From Zeugodacus cucurbitae (taxonomy: Eukaryota; Arthropoda; Insecta; Diptera; Tephritidae): a DNA stretch of 64,000 nucleotides. Position numbers and translations under genes: made by a program. Positions 23,166 to 34,476 of the stretch are shown piece after piece; position 1 is the stretch's first letter, and each line of letters starts with the position of its first letter. The DNA is taken from positions 84,606,001 through 84,670,000 of the forward strand of contig NC_071667.1 of NCBI RefSeq assembly GCF_028554725.1. The letters are read 5' to 3'. The notes under the pieces are model-generated. The model did not search any database and was not told the origin of the DNA. It worked only from the letters and a program-made list of their open reading frames with translations.

Positions 23166-25560
23166 GTAAGTAACGAGCAATTGCCAGTAGATTCAGCTAT
23201 CTTGTCTTCGGACATCCCCTCAAAGCCTCCATTTGCGGAATAATAAACTTCCAGAGCGCTTTATGTCATAACCAATTTATTTAAATCGATTCGGATAACA
23301 GCTATTGTTGTTGGTCTCATGCTAATCGGTTTATTGGCGCTCAGTCGCTCTGTCGTTAAAATTGTAAGTGCTGAAATATGCTGTGAGGTTAGGCTATTAA
23401 TCTTAGAGAATACCCTGTAGGACATGATGTTGGATGAAACACAAATCGATTCTTTAGAAGTGCCTATATTTTTAATGTTGTTGTAAACTAATTTTTATAA
23501 TTTTTGGAACCATAAATGTATTTTGGAATTTAGTGGTGTTGTAGGTAAGATAGGGACTGTATCTTGATTGCGCCAATTTTTAGGTTAAGTTGAATGTAAA
23601 CTATCAAATATTATTTAATTTAAATTTAGCATAAAACTTATTAATGGAACTTACTCGGATTAACAAATAAATTCATTTGTTACTAGTTTGACCTTACGAT
23701 TAGAGGAATACATTTTTAAAACAGTAGAATAATAGTTTTTGGAACAAGGTAACATAATCAGGAACTCTTTGCCCCAACGTATGCAGTCTCTGCGTATTCC
23801 GTACAAAGATATAATTATAGATTTACCATATCAGTTGGGAAATAATGTGAAAAGGCGAAGTTTCATCATTCATTCAATCATCATAATCTGGTCCTAAAGG
23901 CATTGAAGCGCTTTGGAATCTACTAGAGATCTACTTCTATGTATATCTCCTAAGTTCATATGTATGACCTCCGCTCCTAGTGTCCTTTTGTCTGCATAAC
24001 ATCCTCCTACATACTTATAAACACAAAAATTCTTGCTGCGGCAATATTATCGCATTTTTATTCTTTTGACTTTTATTCGCTTGTAACTTTTAGCTTAGCT
24101 TCTCTCCGTTTGAGCTATTTATGTGCGAATTTTTCACAGTTTATAAGTCGGCTGGCATTTTTTGCGTTCCACATTAAGACAGCAGACGCCAAATGTGGAC
24201 ACTAGAATGCGAAATGCGAGTGAGAAGCGTTGCAGACACGAAAAATCATTGTAGCGCAACACTAGAAGGTATTTTAATTACAACTCCTGTCAACAGTACG
24301 CCCTTACTTGCTACATACATTTGTGCGGGTATGTGTTGGTGTTCTGAAACCTTTCGTGTGTCGTATAACTCTTGCACTTGCGTGTGCCAGCCGCAGATCA
24401 CGCCTTACATCCGCAAAGACGCTGAGTTGTTGTTCTGCTGTTTGCGGTTGGAAAGCTGTGATTCAATTGAAAATTGAGACCCGCACTTACACAACGGCAC
24501 TGTTTGTGTAATTATAAAGCACAGTGCGTCTCGTTGCTCTGGTTTTACCTTTTGAAGAGCAGTCACCAACAGCAGCCGCAACGGCAACGGCAAGAACAGC
24601 AACAACGTCACATTATCCATCGATACACCTACTTAAAAATTTAGAAAGCTGTTTGTGATAATTTTTTCGGTTTACTTACATTTTGTTTGCTCTTTGTAGG
24701 TTTTTCTCAGTGCGGCTGCTCGGCTCTTCAACCGCCCGTTTCACGGTCTATCGCACTGTCCGCTTAGCAATTTAAGGTTGTTTGTTTTTTTTCTACTTTT
24801 CCAGTTAAATTACTTTTGTGTGGTATGCTGTTAACTGCCTTATTTAGGGCGTTCTTTTGTGTTTTGACTCTGGTGCGCGAACGACATTGCCCATTCATTT
24901 CGATTGAACATTTTGGTTTGAGAGTTTTAACATTTGAACGCGCGGGTCACAAGTGCTTTGAAGCCAAGGTCGAATTAATGGTTGAATTGCACTTGGTGTG
25001 TTGAATACATTTTTATTAAGCGAAGGAAAATGTAGTTTGGATTATACTTATTTATGGACATATAAAACTATATAATAGTGAAAAAGGTATGAAGGTCTAT
25101 TTCGCTTTCTTTACAAAATATTTATTTTCTCGCCTGATGATAAGAGGATGAGTGAAATTTAAAGGGACCTATGAAAAATCTGAGTTATACCCTCTTTTTT
25201 TAATATAAGCATATAGAGAAGTAGACCTGAGTCTTTCCTTGTTATTACACTTTCACCTCCTATACTTCTATAAATTTGATTGGTTTCATATCGAACACTT
25301 TGTCTTAAGCTTTAGATTTGGATTTTCAAAAATTATTAACGATTTTATACAATTTCCCTTTTACTCTCGCAATATGGGAAATTATTGTAGGGATATTTTT
25401 GAAGGAAATTTTGAACACACTCTCAATTATCCTTGCAGTAAGAGCGTATGGCAGCACTACACAGCTGCAGTGACAAGTGTCATAATTGACAGTTCTACAA
25501 TTCAATTTTAAAGTATTTGTATTTTTGTTTTTGATCGTGATCCTTGTGTTTAGATCTGCC
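23166..25560. other. First part of the PKD 5' intron
   Basis: Mostly featureless AT-rich DNA. A GC-richer section at about 24170-24770, open on both strands, may be an enhancer or alternative promoter; no coding exon is convincing. The nested gene at 25607-26242 follows. Confidence 0.35.
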
Positions 25561-25606
25561 GATATATGTATTAGTATATAAATATTTACAAAGTTAACAA
25601 GTTCAA

Positions 25607-26242
25607 ATGATTAGTACATCTCTCAACGAAAATGATGGAAAGCGAATGGATAATAGCATGGAGGTATCTGTATCCGAAATAAACAATTCCCGACTTCAGT
25701 GTTCGCAATCGTCAGTCTCAAGTGAAGGTGATCTATCATTCTCCTTAGCAGCTGATCGAGAATTAAATGCGCTAGACATTGGAGATGAGCTTCCAGCGTT
25801 TGAATTCAGACTTATCTCACCGCACGGCCGTACACCTTCGCCGATAGACATCAACGCAGAAGATTTACAAACACCAACTCGTCAACCAATATTAGATGAT
25901 GATTCTACACCTAGTGCCGGCCTAAATTCTGATTTTGTTGCACTTCAAGAAATCAACGCAATGATAAGTCCGCCTGCAGACAGTGAAGAAAACAAAGCAA
26001 ACCTCAGTCGTTGCAATAGTCTCGAGACAATATTTGAAGGCGTATTCTTAAATACACCACCAAAAAATGCAACTAATCTACGTAAAGTCAATTCAATGCG
26101 GAGTAATCTTTTCGAGAAAAAGTTTATGACTCGAATGAACAGTGGCAAAGAAAATCAAATGCCAAATGGCGTCAATGCAGTTAGTACATCCACGAACGTC
26201 TACAAGCCCAAAGAGCACAATCCTCACCCTAATGTAAAATAA
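25607..26242 (+). CDS. Unrecognised 211-aa protein with KEN box, nested in PKD intron
   Basis: A single uninterrupted frame from ATG 25607 to TAA 26240-26242 on the same strand as PKD, inside its 5' intron. I do not recognise the family. It is acidic and Ser/Asn-rich and probably disordered, without signal peptide or membrane segment. It carries many proline-directed sites (GRTPSPID, LQTPTRQ, DDSTPSAG, MISPPAD, LNTPPKN), two RxxS-type sites (SRCNSLE, RKVNSMR) and, near the C-terminus, GKENQ, a KEN box of the kind used by the anaphase-promoting complex. That suggests a cell-cycle-regulated CDK substrate; this is inference from motifs only. Codon use and length exceed chance expectation for such AT-rich DNA. 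Its own poly(A) signals AATAAA are at 26284 and 26358. The lack of introns fits a small independent gene or an old retrocopy. Confidence 0.7.
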   Translation: MISTSLNENDGKRMDNSMEVSVSEINNSRLQCSQSSVSSEGDLSFSLAADRELNALDIGDELPAFEFRLISPHGRTPSPIDINAEDLQTPTRQPILDDDSTPSAGLNSDFVALQEINAMISPPADSEENKANLSRCNSLETIFEGVFLNTPPKNATNLRKVNSMRSNLFEKKFMTRMNSGKENQMPNGVNAVSTSTNVYKPKEHNPHPNVK

Positions 26243-26283
26243 TGTAAGAATTGTTAGAGCGTTCTAAACAAAATGGTTCCAAC

Positions 26284-26363
26284 AATAAAAAGTTTAAGAT
26301 CTACCGATATGTAAAATAAATATATGTTATGTAATGTATGCATTCTTTGTAACTATAAATAAA
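26284..26363 (+). terminator. Poly(A) signals of the nested gene
   Basis: Two canonical AATAAA hexamers at 26284-26289 and 26358-26363 follow the stop codon of the nested 211-aa gene by 42 and 116 bp. They support an independent transcript ending inside the PKD intron. Confidence 0.5.
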
Positions 26364-26399
26364 GAACAAATAATTAGTGATTAAATAGTATATATTTTA

Positions 26400-27960
26400 T
26401 TTAAAATTTGAGCAGAGGTTTCAATTACCAAAAAATTGCGTATGTTTGATTGTCGCTTCTTTTTTAGTACTCTTACAGACTTTCTTATTTTAAATAATTT
26501 TAAAACTAGGTGAATTTAAAAAATAACTACTAAAGATAAAGCGAGCTTAAAAATTCTATTTTAATTAATAAACATGGTCTTCAACGCGTATAAATATGAT
26601 ATTTCACTGAAAATGCATCTATCACCATTTTTATTCTTTATGATTGTTATGAAGTTGTAAATATTTATATTTTTTTTAAATATATGTGCTTAATATTTCT
26701 CGTACTTCCAGTGCGGTCCCATCTAAAATTTAAATTACACTTTTTGGTGTGTAACAGTCTGTTTTCTTATTCCCTCCTATTGTCTAGTACATGTAGCATG
26801 AGGATATTAAAAAATGTATGTTTTCCATAAATTATTATTTTTGTAACTTTTTAGAAAGCCATTCAATTTATTTTCGAGTAGTTTTTTTAACATTACTGAG
26901 AAAATCTCAGCAAGATACACTACTTACTTGTGTACATACTTGTGGCTTAGCAGCATACGTTTATACATATATCACCGGAAAGCGTTTCCTATTCAAAATT
27001 GAGGTTCTGTGGTTCTGTGGTCAAAGAAACTATGTATGTACATACATATCTTGATATGCAAGGGGACGTCTGTGATTTATGGAATAAAAATTGAATTGAG
27101 TATTTTCGAAAACTGCATTACATGCAGGTATAAAAAATAATTGGTTGTCCGTAGTTGCTTTGTATTGTACTTAAGTATGTAAATCGTGCATAAATAATTG
27201 TACATTCGTTTGTTTGTATATGTGCATGAGTAACACTTTGGTATTCAATTTGTATACCGGCTAGCTATGAGTTAGTCAGCAAGCCGGAGACTGGAATTTA
27301 CGTGTTTCATACGTTTGGCGGAATTTTTGATTAACAACGAGAGTATGCCAAGAGAATGTGATCAATAAACACTAGCTCATGAACCACATACTTAAATCAC
27401 ATACATACAAACATACAATGTGTGTTGAAATTTGCCATACTAACTCGCCCTCAACGAAAGCGTTTATACCAGCTAACGTTTTAGCCTTCAGTGATTTGAA
27501 ACTGTAAACTGTTAATTAAATTCGGTTATTGAGTGGACAAGAGCGAATGCTGGCAATTTATATTATTTGACAGTATTAAATTAAAGCCATTTCGTTGGAC
27601 AATGCATAGTTGTTTTTGTTATTTACTTAGATAATTTAATTCGAATTTAAGTAATTACATAGCGCTACCAAACATTTATGAATGATGACGTAGAGTAGTA
27701 AAGTTGAGCCCAGTTCAGCAAATAGCGAAAAAATATATATTAATGCGACCACAAAGCAAAATATATTCTAGCGAAACCATAAGACATGTTTCAGGATTTT
27801 CTAGCGTCACCGATCCATTAAGAGAATGCCATAACTCATAACCGTAATCACTTATACTTATATGTACATATATTTATAACATTCCGCCTTCCTACACCAT
27901 TTAACTTTCTTCATAACGGTATAACTAATGCAAAAATATTGTTTATTTCTTTCCTTTTAG
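26400..27960. other. Rest of the PKD 5' intron
   Basis: AT-rich intron with ACAT repeats. It ends in a good polypyrimidine tract and acceptor at 27951-27960. No gene seen. Confidence 0.45.
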
Positions 27961-30900
27961 GAAAATTCATAAATCAAGCGAAGTAAATATTTGAAAAGGC
28001 AACAGTAAACAACGGTCAAATATATAAGGAAAACGCCACCAACTAGTGGCAGAGGAGTGAAGCAACCGCCAGAGCATTAGCTGCCAACAAACGTCCAGTC
28101 CAGTACAACTGTTTATTTGGGCCATTCATTGAAACAAGCCATCCACTTAACCACTTAAAGCGGTCAAACCGAGCGGTTGGTTAAAGACCCAAAAAGGACG
28201 CGCTACGCAACAGGACCACCCACTAACCACCCAGTACAGAAAAAATATACACTTACATACGGATATACGGTATAAGCGCATAAGGAAAGTGTGGCAAAAC
28301 ATTGTACGCATTGACCAATCAAGCCAAAAGCATCAGGCTAATCTCGGATCCTACATTATATTGTTGTACTGTTGTTGTGCCACAGGGTAAGTACCCACAC
28401 AGTTGCACTGGCGCACTACAGACAACACTACAATAACACCAACAACCACAACAACGCCCCCAATTTTGTTGCCGGCGGCGGTAGTGGTGGTGCTGGTGTC
28501 GGTGTCGGTGCTGGCGCTGGAGTGCCCATTATTATGGAGGGCCCCGAGGTGACTTTCCTCTTTCAATTTGGCAGTTTGCGCGATGCTGTTTCGGTGGCCG
28601 CCAGCAGTTTGACGCTGAAGTCGCTTAAGGACTTAGCATGTGAATTTATCAATACAAAGGTGAGTTCGCTCCCCACAAGCGGTCGTGGCATCCAATTTTG
28701 TGTGGAGTTGAGATTTGCATATAAACTATATGATTGTGGGTTGTCATAAAGACCACACCTTAGCGCCGGATTGCTACCAACACAGCCACATATTTGTGTT
28801 TTGCGCGTGCATGACAAACTGAAATCCTTTGAGTTTTACTGATAGATTACATATTTCTGCCATAATGTTTAAATAATGCTTTAATCATACTCATTATGTT
28901 ATTAGCTGAATTCTCTGAACGCAGATGCTTAAGTTAGCGGTGGGTGGGCGGAGCCTTATCATTTCATTATTACCTACATAGATATGTATGTATGTATATA
29001 TGTTTAGTTTTCCCGCTTTTTTGTTCTCCATTATTTACTTTACCTCCTGGCTTGTCGCAGTGTCATCAATTATATTTGAAAAGATGATGAAACAGCATTT
29101 GACAAAGCATTTAATTTTCTAAGCACTCAGTTGCAGCGTAAATATTTCATTGCTTCGCACATAAAGTTTATGGGTGGCAAATAAATTTCCCAATACGTGT
29201 GTACATCCATCTCTCCATGCCGGCGCTGTATTTATGTACTGTCATAAATCGAGAACACGTAGGATCATAAAATATTTACAAAAATATTTCGCACGTTGTG
29301 TGCGAAATTGTGCGTCCTTGTGCGAATAAATTACAAGTCTTAAACCTATAAGGTCATAAAGGCAGTACTTCTCAAAAAAAGATGTAATCCAGAAAAATTT
29401 ACTTAAATGTAACACGTCTTCAATATATCATAATACATCTCTTTATTACTCCCTAAACTCTGGACTAAAGATACACTGCAATTTATCTAAAATGATTATT
29501 TAAATTTGAAAAACCGTTATGAGGTATCAAAATGTGAGGTTAAACATAGACGCTAGATATAATCTGTTGAGAGGAGGTCTCTACTTAAACTAAAGGCTAG
29601 CGTCGGGTCTTTAGGAGTTGAATGTTGAGAGAAGAGTTCTTCAAAATATTACAACTTTAAAATATCATCACATACATATATACAGAGATCGCACCATAAT
29701 CTTCGCAGAAAAAATGATAACTGTCCCATAAATGTCCAATGCACGCACGACCGTCTTTCCTCTTCATTAGCCGGCTGTCTACCCACTTCAATGTTGGCTT
29801 GACTTTACGGACGTCGCGCTCTAGATTGACCGTGTTATCGCGACTGTCACGTGCCCTTCGCACATTAATTGCCACGCATTAATTATTTTATTTTATTACA
29901 ACATATTTTCCGGACGTCCACGAACATTTCGCCACCGTCGACTTTCGCAATACACTGTCGACCTTTCCGCCATGTATTTAATTCGATTTGCTGCGTATAC
30001 CGTTATTTATGATGGAGGGGAATATGGTGCTCAGTACTTATTTCAACACACACAGAAGTCTCATGTCAAAAATAGGAGTGCATAAGTATTCGTGTGTGTG
30101 TGGGAGTATTCCCTTTTAATATTAATTTCGATTCGGATAAATATGGAATGTGGTCTGAATATTGCATATCATCAAAGTAATATCATAATTAGAAATGACA
30201 TGGGGATTTTCGTAGCAATATCACATGTTGACTGAAATGCTCACAGTGTTGTTGCTTTTATCCAAATGCGACGGCTTATTTATTTATGAGTCAGTTCGAG
30301 TGGAAAATGATTATAAACGATAATACATATATGATATTATGTGGACTGGAGTATTTTAATTATTTATGCGATGTTAGTTTAGGTGAAACAGGGTCCTTTT
30401 AATAACCATAACGCATAAATCTAATGCTAATAAAGTCACTGTGCTTCGAGGCCCTTACAATTAGTTGACTCCAAAGTACCATTACTTTCTGCCTCACCTC
30501 TTATAAGAACCACATGTGAGAAAGCTTATTAAAATTGGTTGGGAACTCGTTTCTAAGTATATTTGGATTAAGATTAAAACCTTCCTATCTAAAAAAAGCA
30601 CCCATGTCCAAATGTCTTCCAGTAACGAATTCAAACCATAATCAACGTTTTTTATTATAAAGTTATATTTAACGTTTTTCACTCTTTCGTCCTTGCTTTT
30701 CAGATACCCGACAGCGGTTTGACACATTTACCCGAGCGTGTACTACTCTTTCGCCATGACTACAACAGTCCCAATGTGTTGCACATTATCAACTCGGCTT
30801 CGGAAGTAGTCGACGAGACGTTGGTGGAAATCGTACTGACAGCCAGCCGTAAGTAGAGCCATTTGAATGACTCAAAAGTTTGAGTTTTTCCGCAAACAAT

Positions 30901-33900
30901 TGTATGACATGTGTCCTTGTCCACTCGCCCACAGCTATTTTGTATCCCACGTCGGAAATGCCAACGCTAAAGCCACATACGCTCAATGTACATTCGTACA
31001 AAGCGCCAACATTTTGTGATTTCTGTGGTGAAATGCTATTCGGCTTGGTGCGCCAAGGACTCAAATGTGATGGTGAGTTTATGATTTTCAAGGAAATTGC
31101 CGAACAGCATTTATTATTATATGGCTCTTAATTCCACAGGTTGCGGCCAAAATTACCATAAACGTTGTGTGGTGAAGATACCCAACAATTGCAGTCGCCC
31201 CAATGATTCTACCTCGAGACGTTCGTCGGCGCTACAGCCGCCACGCAGTCCTTCGGGTGGTTCAACACAATCGCTGATTTCGAACGATGAACAGGCGCGG
31301 AGTGACGGCGGTAGCTCACTGGTAAAACGAATGTCGGATTTGATGAGCGATATAATTAAGAATTAGACTGTTGTAGAAAATTGCAGAGAGAAGTCGAAAG
31401 CTTAGAAAAGCAACAATTAAAAGACTAAACTAACGAACAAATTGAAAGCCTTGAAACCATTAACAGTAACATTATATAAAGGGTTTAATTTTATACATAC
31501 TCTTAGTTTTTAGTTGGTGTGGGGTAGTTTTAAACACGCTCGAATACTCTCTCTTGAAGACATATAACGAATGAGATGATTGTCAAGATTAAACGGTCTG
31601 GTTTAGAGCATTTACAAAAACTTAAGCAATTATGAATTATTTTATATTTTTTTATTATTCCAATTTTAAAATTTAAACGAAGACATTTTATACCTATTTT
31701 GCAAACAACTTAATAAAGATACGAATATTAAATGTATATCTTGCCTTTTCCTTTATTGTTTTTGTTTTTCTTACAATTGTAAATACTCTACGCCAGATCA
31801 CTCAGTGAAGCGCAAAATCGAACTGTCTAAAAACAAGGTTCACACTGTTTCTAATAGTCTTTCAATTATTTATTTCTCCTCCACTTTAGAGTGTTCCGCA
31901 TTATCGTAGCCACAGTCGCTCTCCGTCCTCCAGCAGCCGCAATGGCACACACGGCAGCAATCACTGCCTCGCCGCCAACATTTCCATGTACACGCCCACT
32001 TTTGCTTACGCCGAGAAGATACGCATTCCACACACCTTCATGGTGCACACTTACGGCATACCGACCGTTTGTCAATACTGCAAGAAACTGCTGAAGGGTC
32101 TGTTTAAGCAGGGTCTGCAATGTAAGGATTGTCAATATAATGCGCATAAGAAATGTCTGGACAAAGTGCCACACGACTGTACCGGCGAGCGGCAGTTACA
32201 AGCCAACGATTATGCGGACAACACGCCCACACATGGCCATGCATCGAAAGCGGACAACTTCTTCCGCGAAGAGTTCGATGACAGTGATTTCGAAGACAAT
32301 CCATCGCCAAGTGCTAGCGGTGGCTATATGAGCAACGCGGCGGCGCATAAGTATGGCTCGGCAGCTGCTGCTGCCAAATCTACGCGCACAGGGGTGCCAA
32401 AGACCACAACAAATGCGCACAATTCTCCGCCGGAACTGGTTAATGGGCTGGTCGGCAGCACGGATGGGCGAGGCGCATACGCGGATGCACGTAGCGCCGG
32501 TGAAGGACAGTCAATTGATGGACAATCGGAGCAATCGAGCTCGTCGTCATCGCCCAGTGCCAATATACCACTAATGCGTATCGTACAATCGGTGAAACAC
32601 ACAAAGAAACGTGGCGGCCAAGCCATCAAAGAGGGCTGGCTGGTACATTACACCAGCTTGGATAAGACAGTGAAACGTCACTACTGGCGCTTGGATTCGA
32701 AGACTCTAACGCTGACGCTGTTCCTCTCCGAACAGGGTAGTAAATATCACAAAGACATACCGCTATCTGAAATACAAGGTATAGACACAAATCGCGATTT
32801 CCGTGTAGACAACAACTATTGCTTCGAGCTGAAGACAGCTACGATTAGTTATTATGTGGGACAGGATCCATTGGTGGGTATACGTGAGGAGCAAGCGGTA
32901 AGACTGCCGCCCGCAGACAGCGGCATTGGCTCGGATATTGCCAAGAGCTGGGAGACAATCATCCGACAGGCCTATATGCATGTAACAAATACACGTAAGT
33001 ACTAGAGGTACAAGTTTTTGTGAATTTCGTACAAGGTTTAGTTCGCTCTGTTTACAGAATGCTGCGAATCCGAAGAGAACGTACAGGATATGGGACAGTT
33101 GTATCAAATATTCCCAGACGAAGTGCTTGGTTCGGGTCAATTCGGCGTCGTTTACGGTGGCGTTCACAAGAAAACCAAACGTGAAGTGGCCATTAAAGTT
33201 ATTGATAAGTTGCGGTTTCCCACCAAACAGGAAGCACAACTCAAAAATGAAGTTGCCATATTGCAGGTTAGCTATCATTAATTTAGTCACAAATGTTGAA
33301 AATATTAGTATAAAAACTGACTTTTTTCTTGCAGAACATTTCACATTGTGGTGTTGTGAATTTGGAGCGCATGTTCGAGACACCTGAACGCATATTTGTT
33401 GTGATGGAAAAGCTTAAAGGTGATATGTTGGAGATGATTCTCTCGCACGAACGCGGACGGCTCAGTGAACGGGTGACGAAATTCCTCATCACACAGATAC
33501 TCATAGCGCTGAAGCATCTGCATAGCCAAAATATTGTGCATTGTGACTTGAAGCCAGAAAATGTGTTGCTCTCCTCCGACGCCGAATTTCCACAAGTCAA
33601 ACTGTGTGATTTCGGTTATGCCAGAATTATTGGTGAGAAATCGTTTAGACGTTCGGTTGTGGGAACACCAGCCTACTTGGGTGAGTATGCGTCAACGTCC
33701 GTCTTATTAGCAAAAACAAAATGGCGTTTTTCGATATTTTCACAGCGCCAGAGGTGTTGCGCAACAAAGGCTACAACCGCTCACTGGATATGTGGAGTGT
33801 TGGCGTGATAATTTATGTCAGCTTGAGCGGCACGTTCCCCTTCAATGAAGAGGAGGATATAAATGATCAGATACAGAATGCCGCATTCATGTACCCCCCA

Positions 33901-34188
33901 AATCCATGGAAGGAGATCTCATCTAATGGTAAGCAGTTAGAACAAGCTACTACTGTTTTCACAGACTCCAAATAACACTTTCTCATCCCCTTAGCCATTG
34001 ATCTCATCAACAATCTGCTACAGGTTAAACAACGCAAGCGCTACACAGTCGACAAAAGTCTACAGCACTATTGGCTTCAAGACAAGCAAACCTATCGAGA
34101 TCTGCGCAATTTGGAGGGTCAAGTGGGTACACGCTATTTAACGCATGAGGCGGACGATATACGGTGGGCCAGCAGCGGTGACATGTGA
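27961..34188 (+). CDS. PKD: Protein kinase D (PKD); 875 aa to the first stop
   Basis: Diacylglycerol-responsive Ser/Thr kinase. 5'UTR 27961-28533; coding exons 28534-28659, 30704-30848, 30935-31072, 31140-31321, 31890-32994, 33058-33266, 33335-33680, 33746-33928 and 33995-34188. All junctions keep frame and total 2628 nt. Domains: ubiquitin-like N-terminus (VTFLFQFGSLRDAVSV, residues about 4-90); C1a (about 105-154) and C1b (about 245-294), both with full HxCCCCHC zinc patterns; PH (about 443-562, IKEGWLVHY); kinase (about 588-840) with GSGQFGVVYGG, VAIK Lys612, HCDLKPEN Asp706, DFG Asp727 and the activation loop SFRRSVVGTPAYLAPE, with the two PKD serines at 738 and 742. All catalytic residues are present. 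The start is the first in-frame ATG and opens the conserved ULD. The gene ends at UGA 34186-34188, followed by an open in-frame extension (separate entry). One intron may be retained to give a short isoform. Confidence 0.95.
28660..30703. other. PKD intron 2
   Basis: A 2-kb intron between the first two coding exons (donor GTGAGT, acceptor GCTTTTCAG). Mostly AT-rich. A GC-richer island at about 29690-29990 is open on the minus strand (72 codons, 29657-29875) but has no recognisable domain; it is more likely an intronic regulatory element than an exon. Confidence 0.5.
31322..31717 (+). other. PKD: Candidate intronic poly(A) end giving a short PKD isoform
   Basis: If the donor at 31321|GTAAAA (weak) is not used, the frame runs on for 14 codons (VKRMSDLMSDIIKN) to TAG at 31364-31366. 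This tail looks like ordinary amphipathic protein sequence. A canonical AATAAA lies downstream at 31712-31717, within the 568-bp intron. The product would be about 211 residues with the ULD and C1a only: no C1b, PH or kinase. The use of this end is inference; the open tail, weak donor and poly(A) hexamer are what the sequence shows. Confidence 0.35.
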
Positions 34189-34476
34189 CCTGTTGGAGTA
34201 GAGACCGAAGATGCCAGTTCACAAGAAGGAAACCACAAAGATGCAGTGCAACAGAAGGATAATAACCAACAGCAATTATCACAATTGTCAGCCGGTGAAC
34301 AGCAACGACCGCGTCATCGTCAAAAGTCATCCATAGAACAAGAACCACAACAACATCAACACATCGATGCGGAAGCTTGCGGCTGTCGCAGTCTGCCCAA
34401 CACACCCAAAGTGGAAGCGATCGGTGATAAGGCCATCAAATGGATGCGTGGTCATCTGTGTCGGAATGTGAAATGA
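34189..34476 (+). CDS. PKD: Candidate stop-codon readthrough extension of PKD
   Basis: After UGA 34186-34188 (context ATG UGA C) the same frame stays open for 95 sense codons to TGA 34474-34476. The first part is Gln/Glu-rich and disordered (QQLSQLSAGEQQRPRHRQ). The end is less repetitive and looks conserved in character (CGCRSLPNTPKVEAIGDKAI, then KWMRGHLCRNVK). Codon use resembles the preceding exon, unlike the AT-rich UTR that begins right after 34476. UGA followed by C is the leakiest stop context known in flies, where readthrough is common. The NTPKVEAIGDKA piece recalls the C-terminal tail of vertebrate PKDs (TP...EMKALGERV, from memory). Alternatives: a sequencing or assembly error at one base, a recent nonsense change, or unseen splicing. 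Confidence 0.6.
   Translation, partial: PVGVETEDASSQEGNHKDAVQQKDNNQQQLSQLSAGEQQRPRHRQKSSIEQEPQQHQHIDAEACGCRSLPNTPKVEAIGDKAIKWMRGHLCRNVK

Noticed and set aside
28370..28390. Recursive splice site (CACAGGGTAAGT) in the PKD leader
   Set aside because: The ratchet consensus needs AG directly followed by GT; here an extra G intervenes, and the surrounding sequence reads well as one continuous leader exon.
28372..28533. N-terminal extension of PKD in the Gly-rich frame before ATG 28534
   Set aside because: No in-frame ATG lies upstream; the Gly/Val run comes from a GGT/GTC simple repeat.
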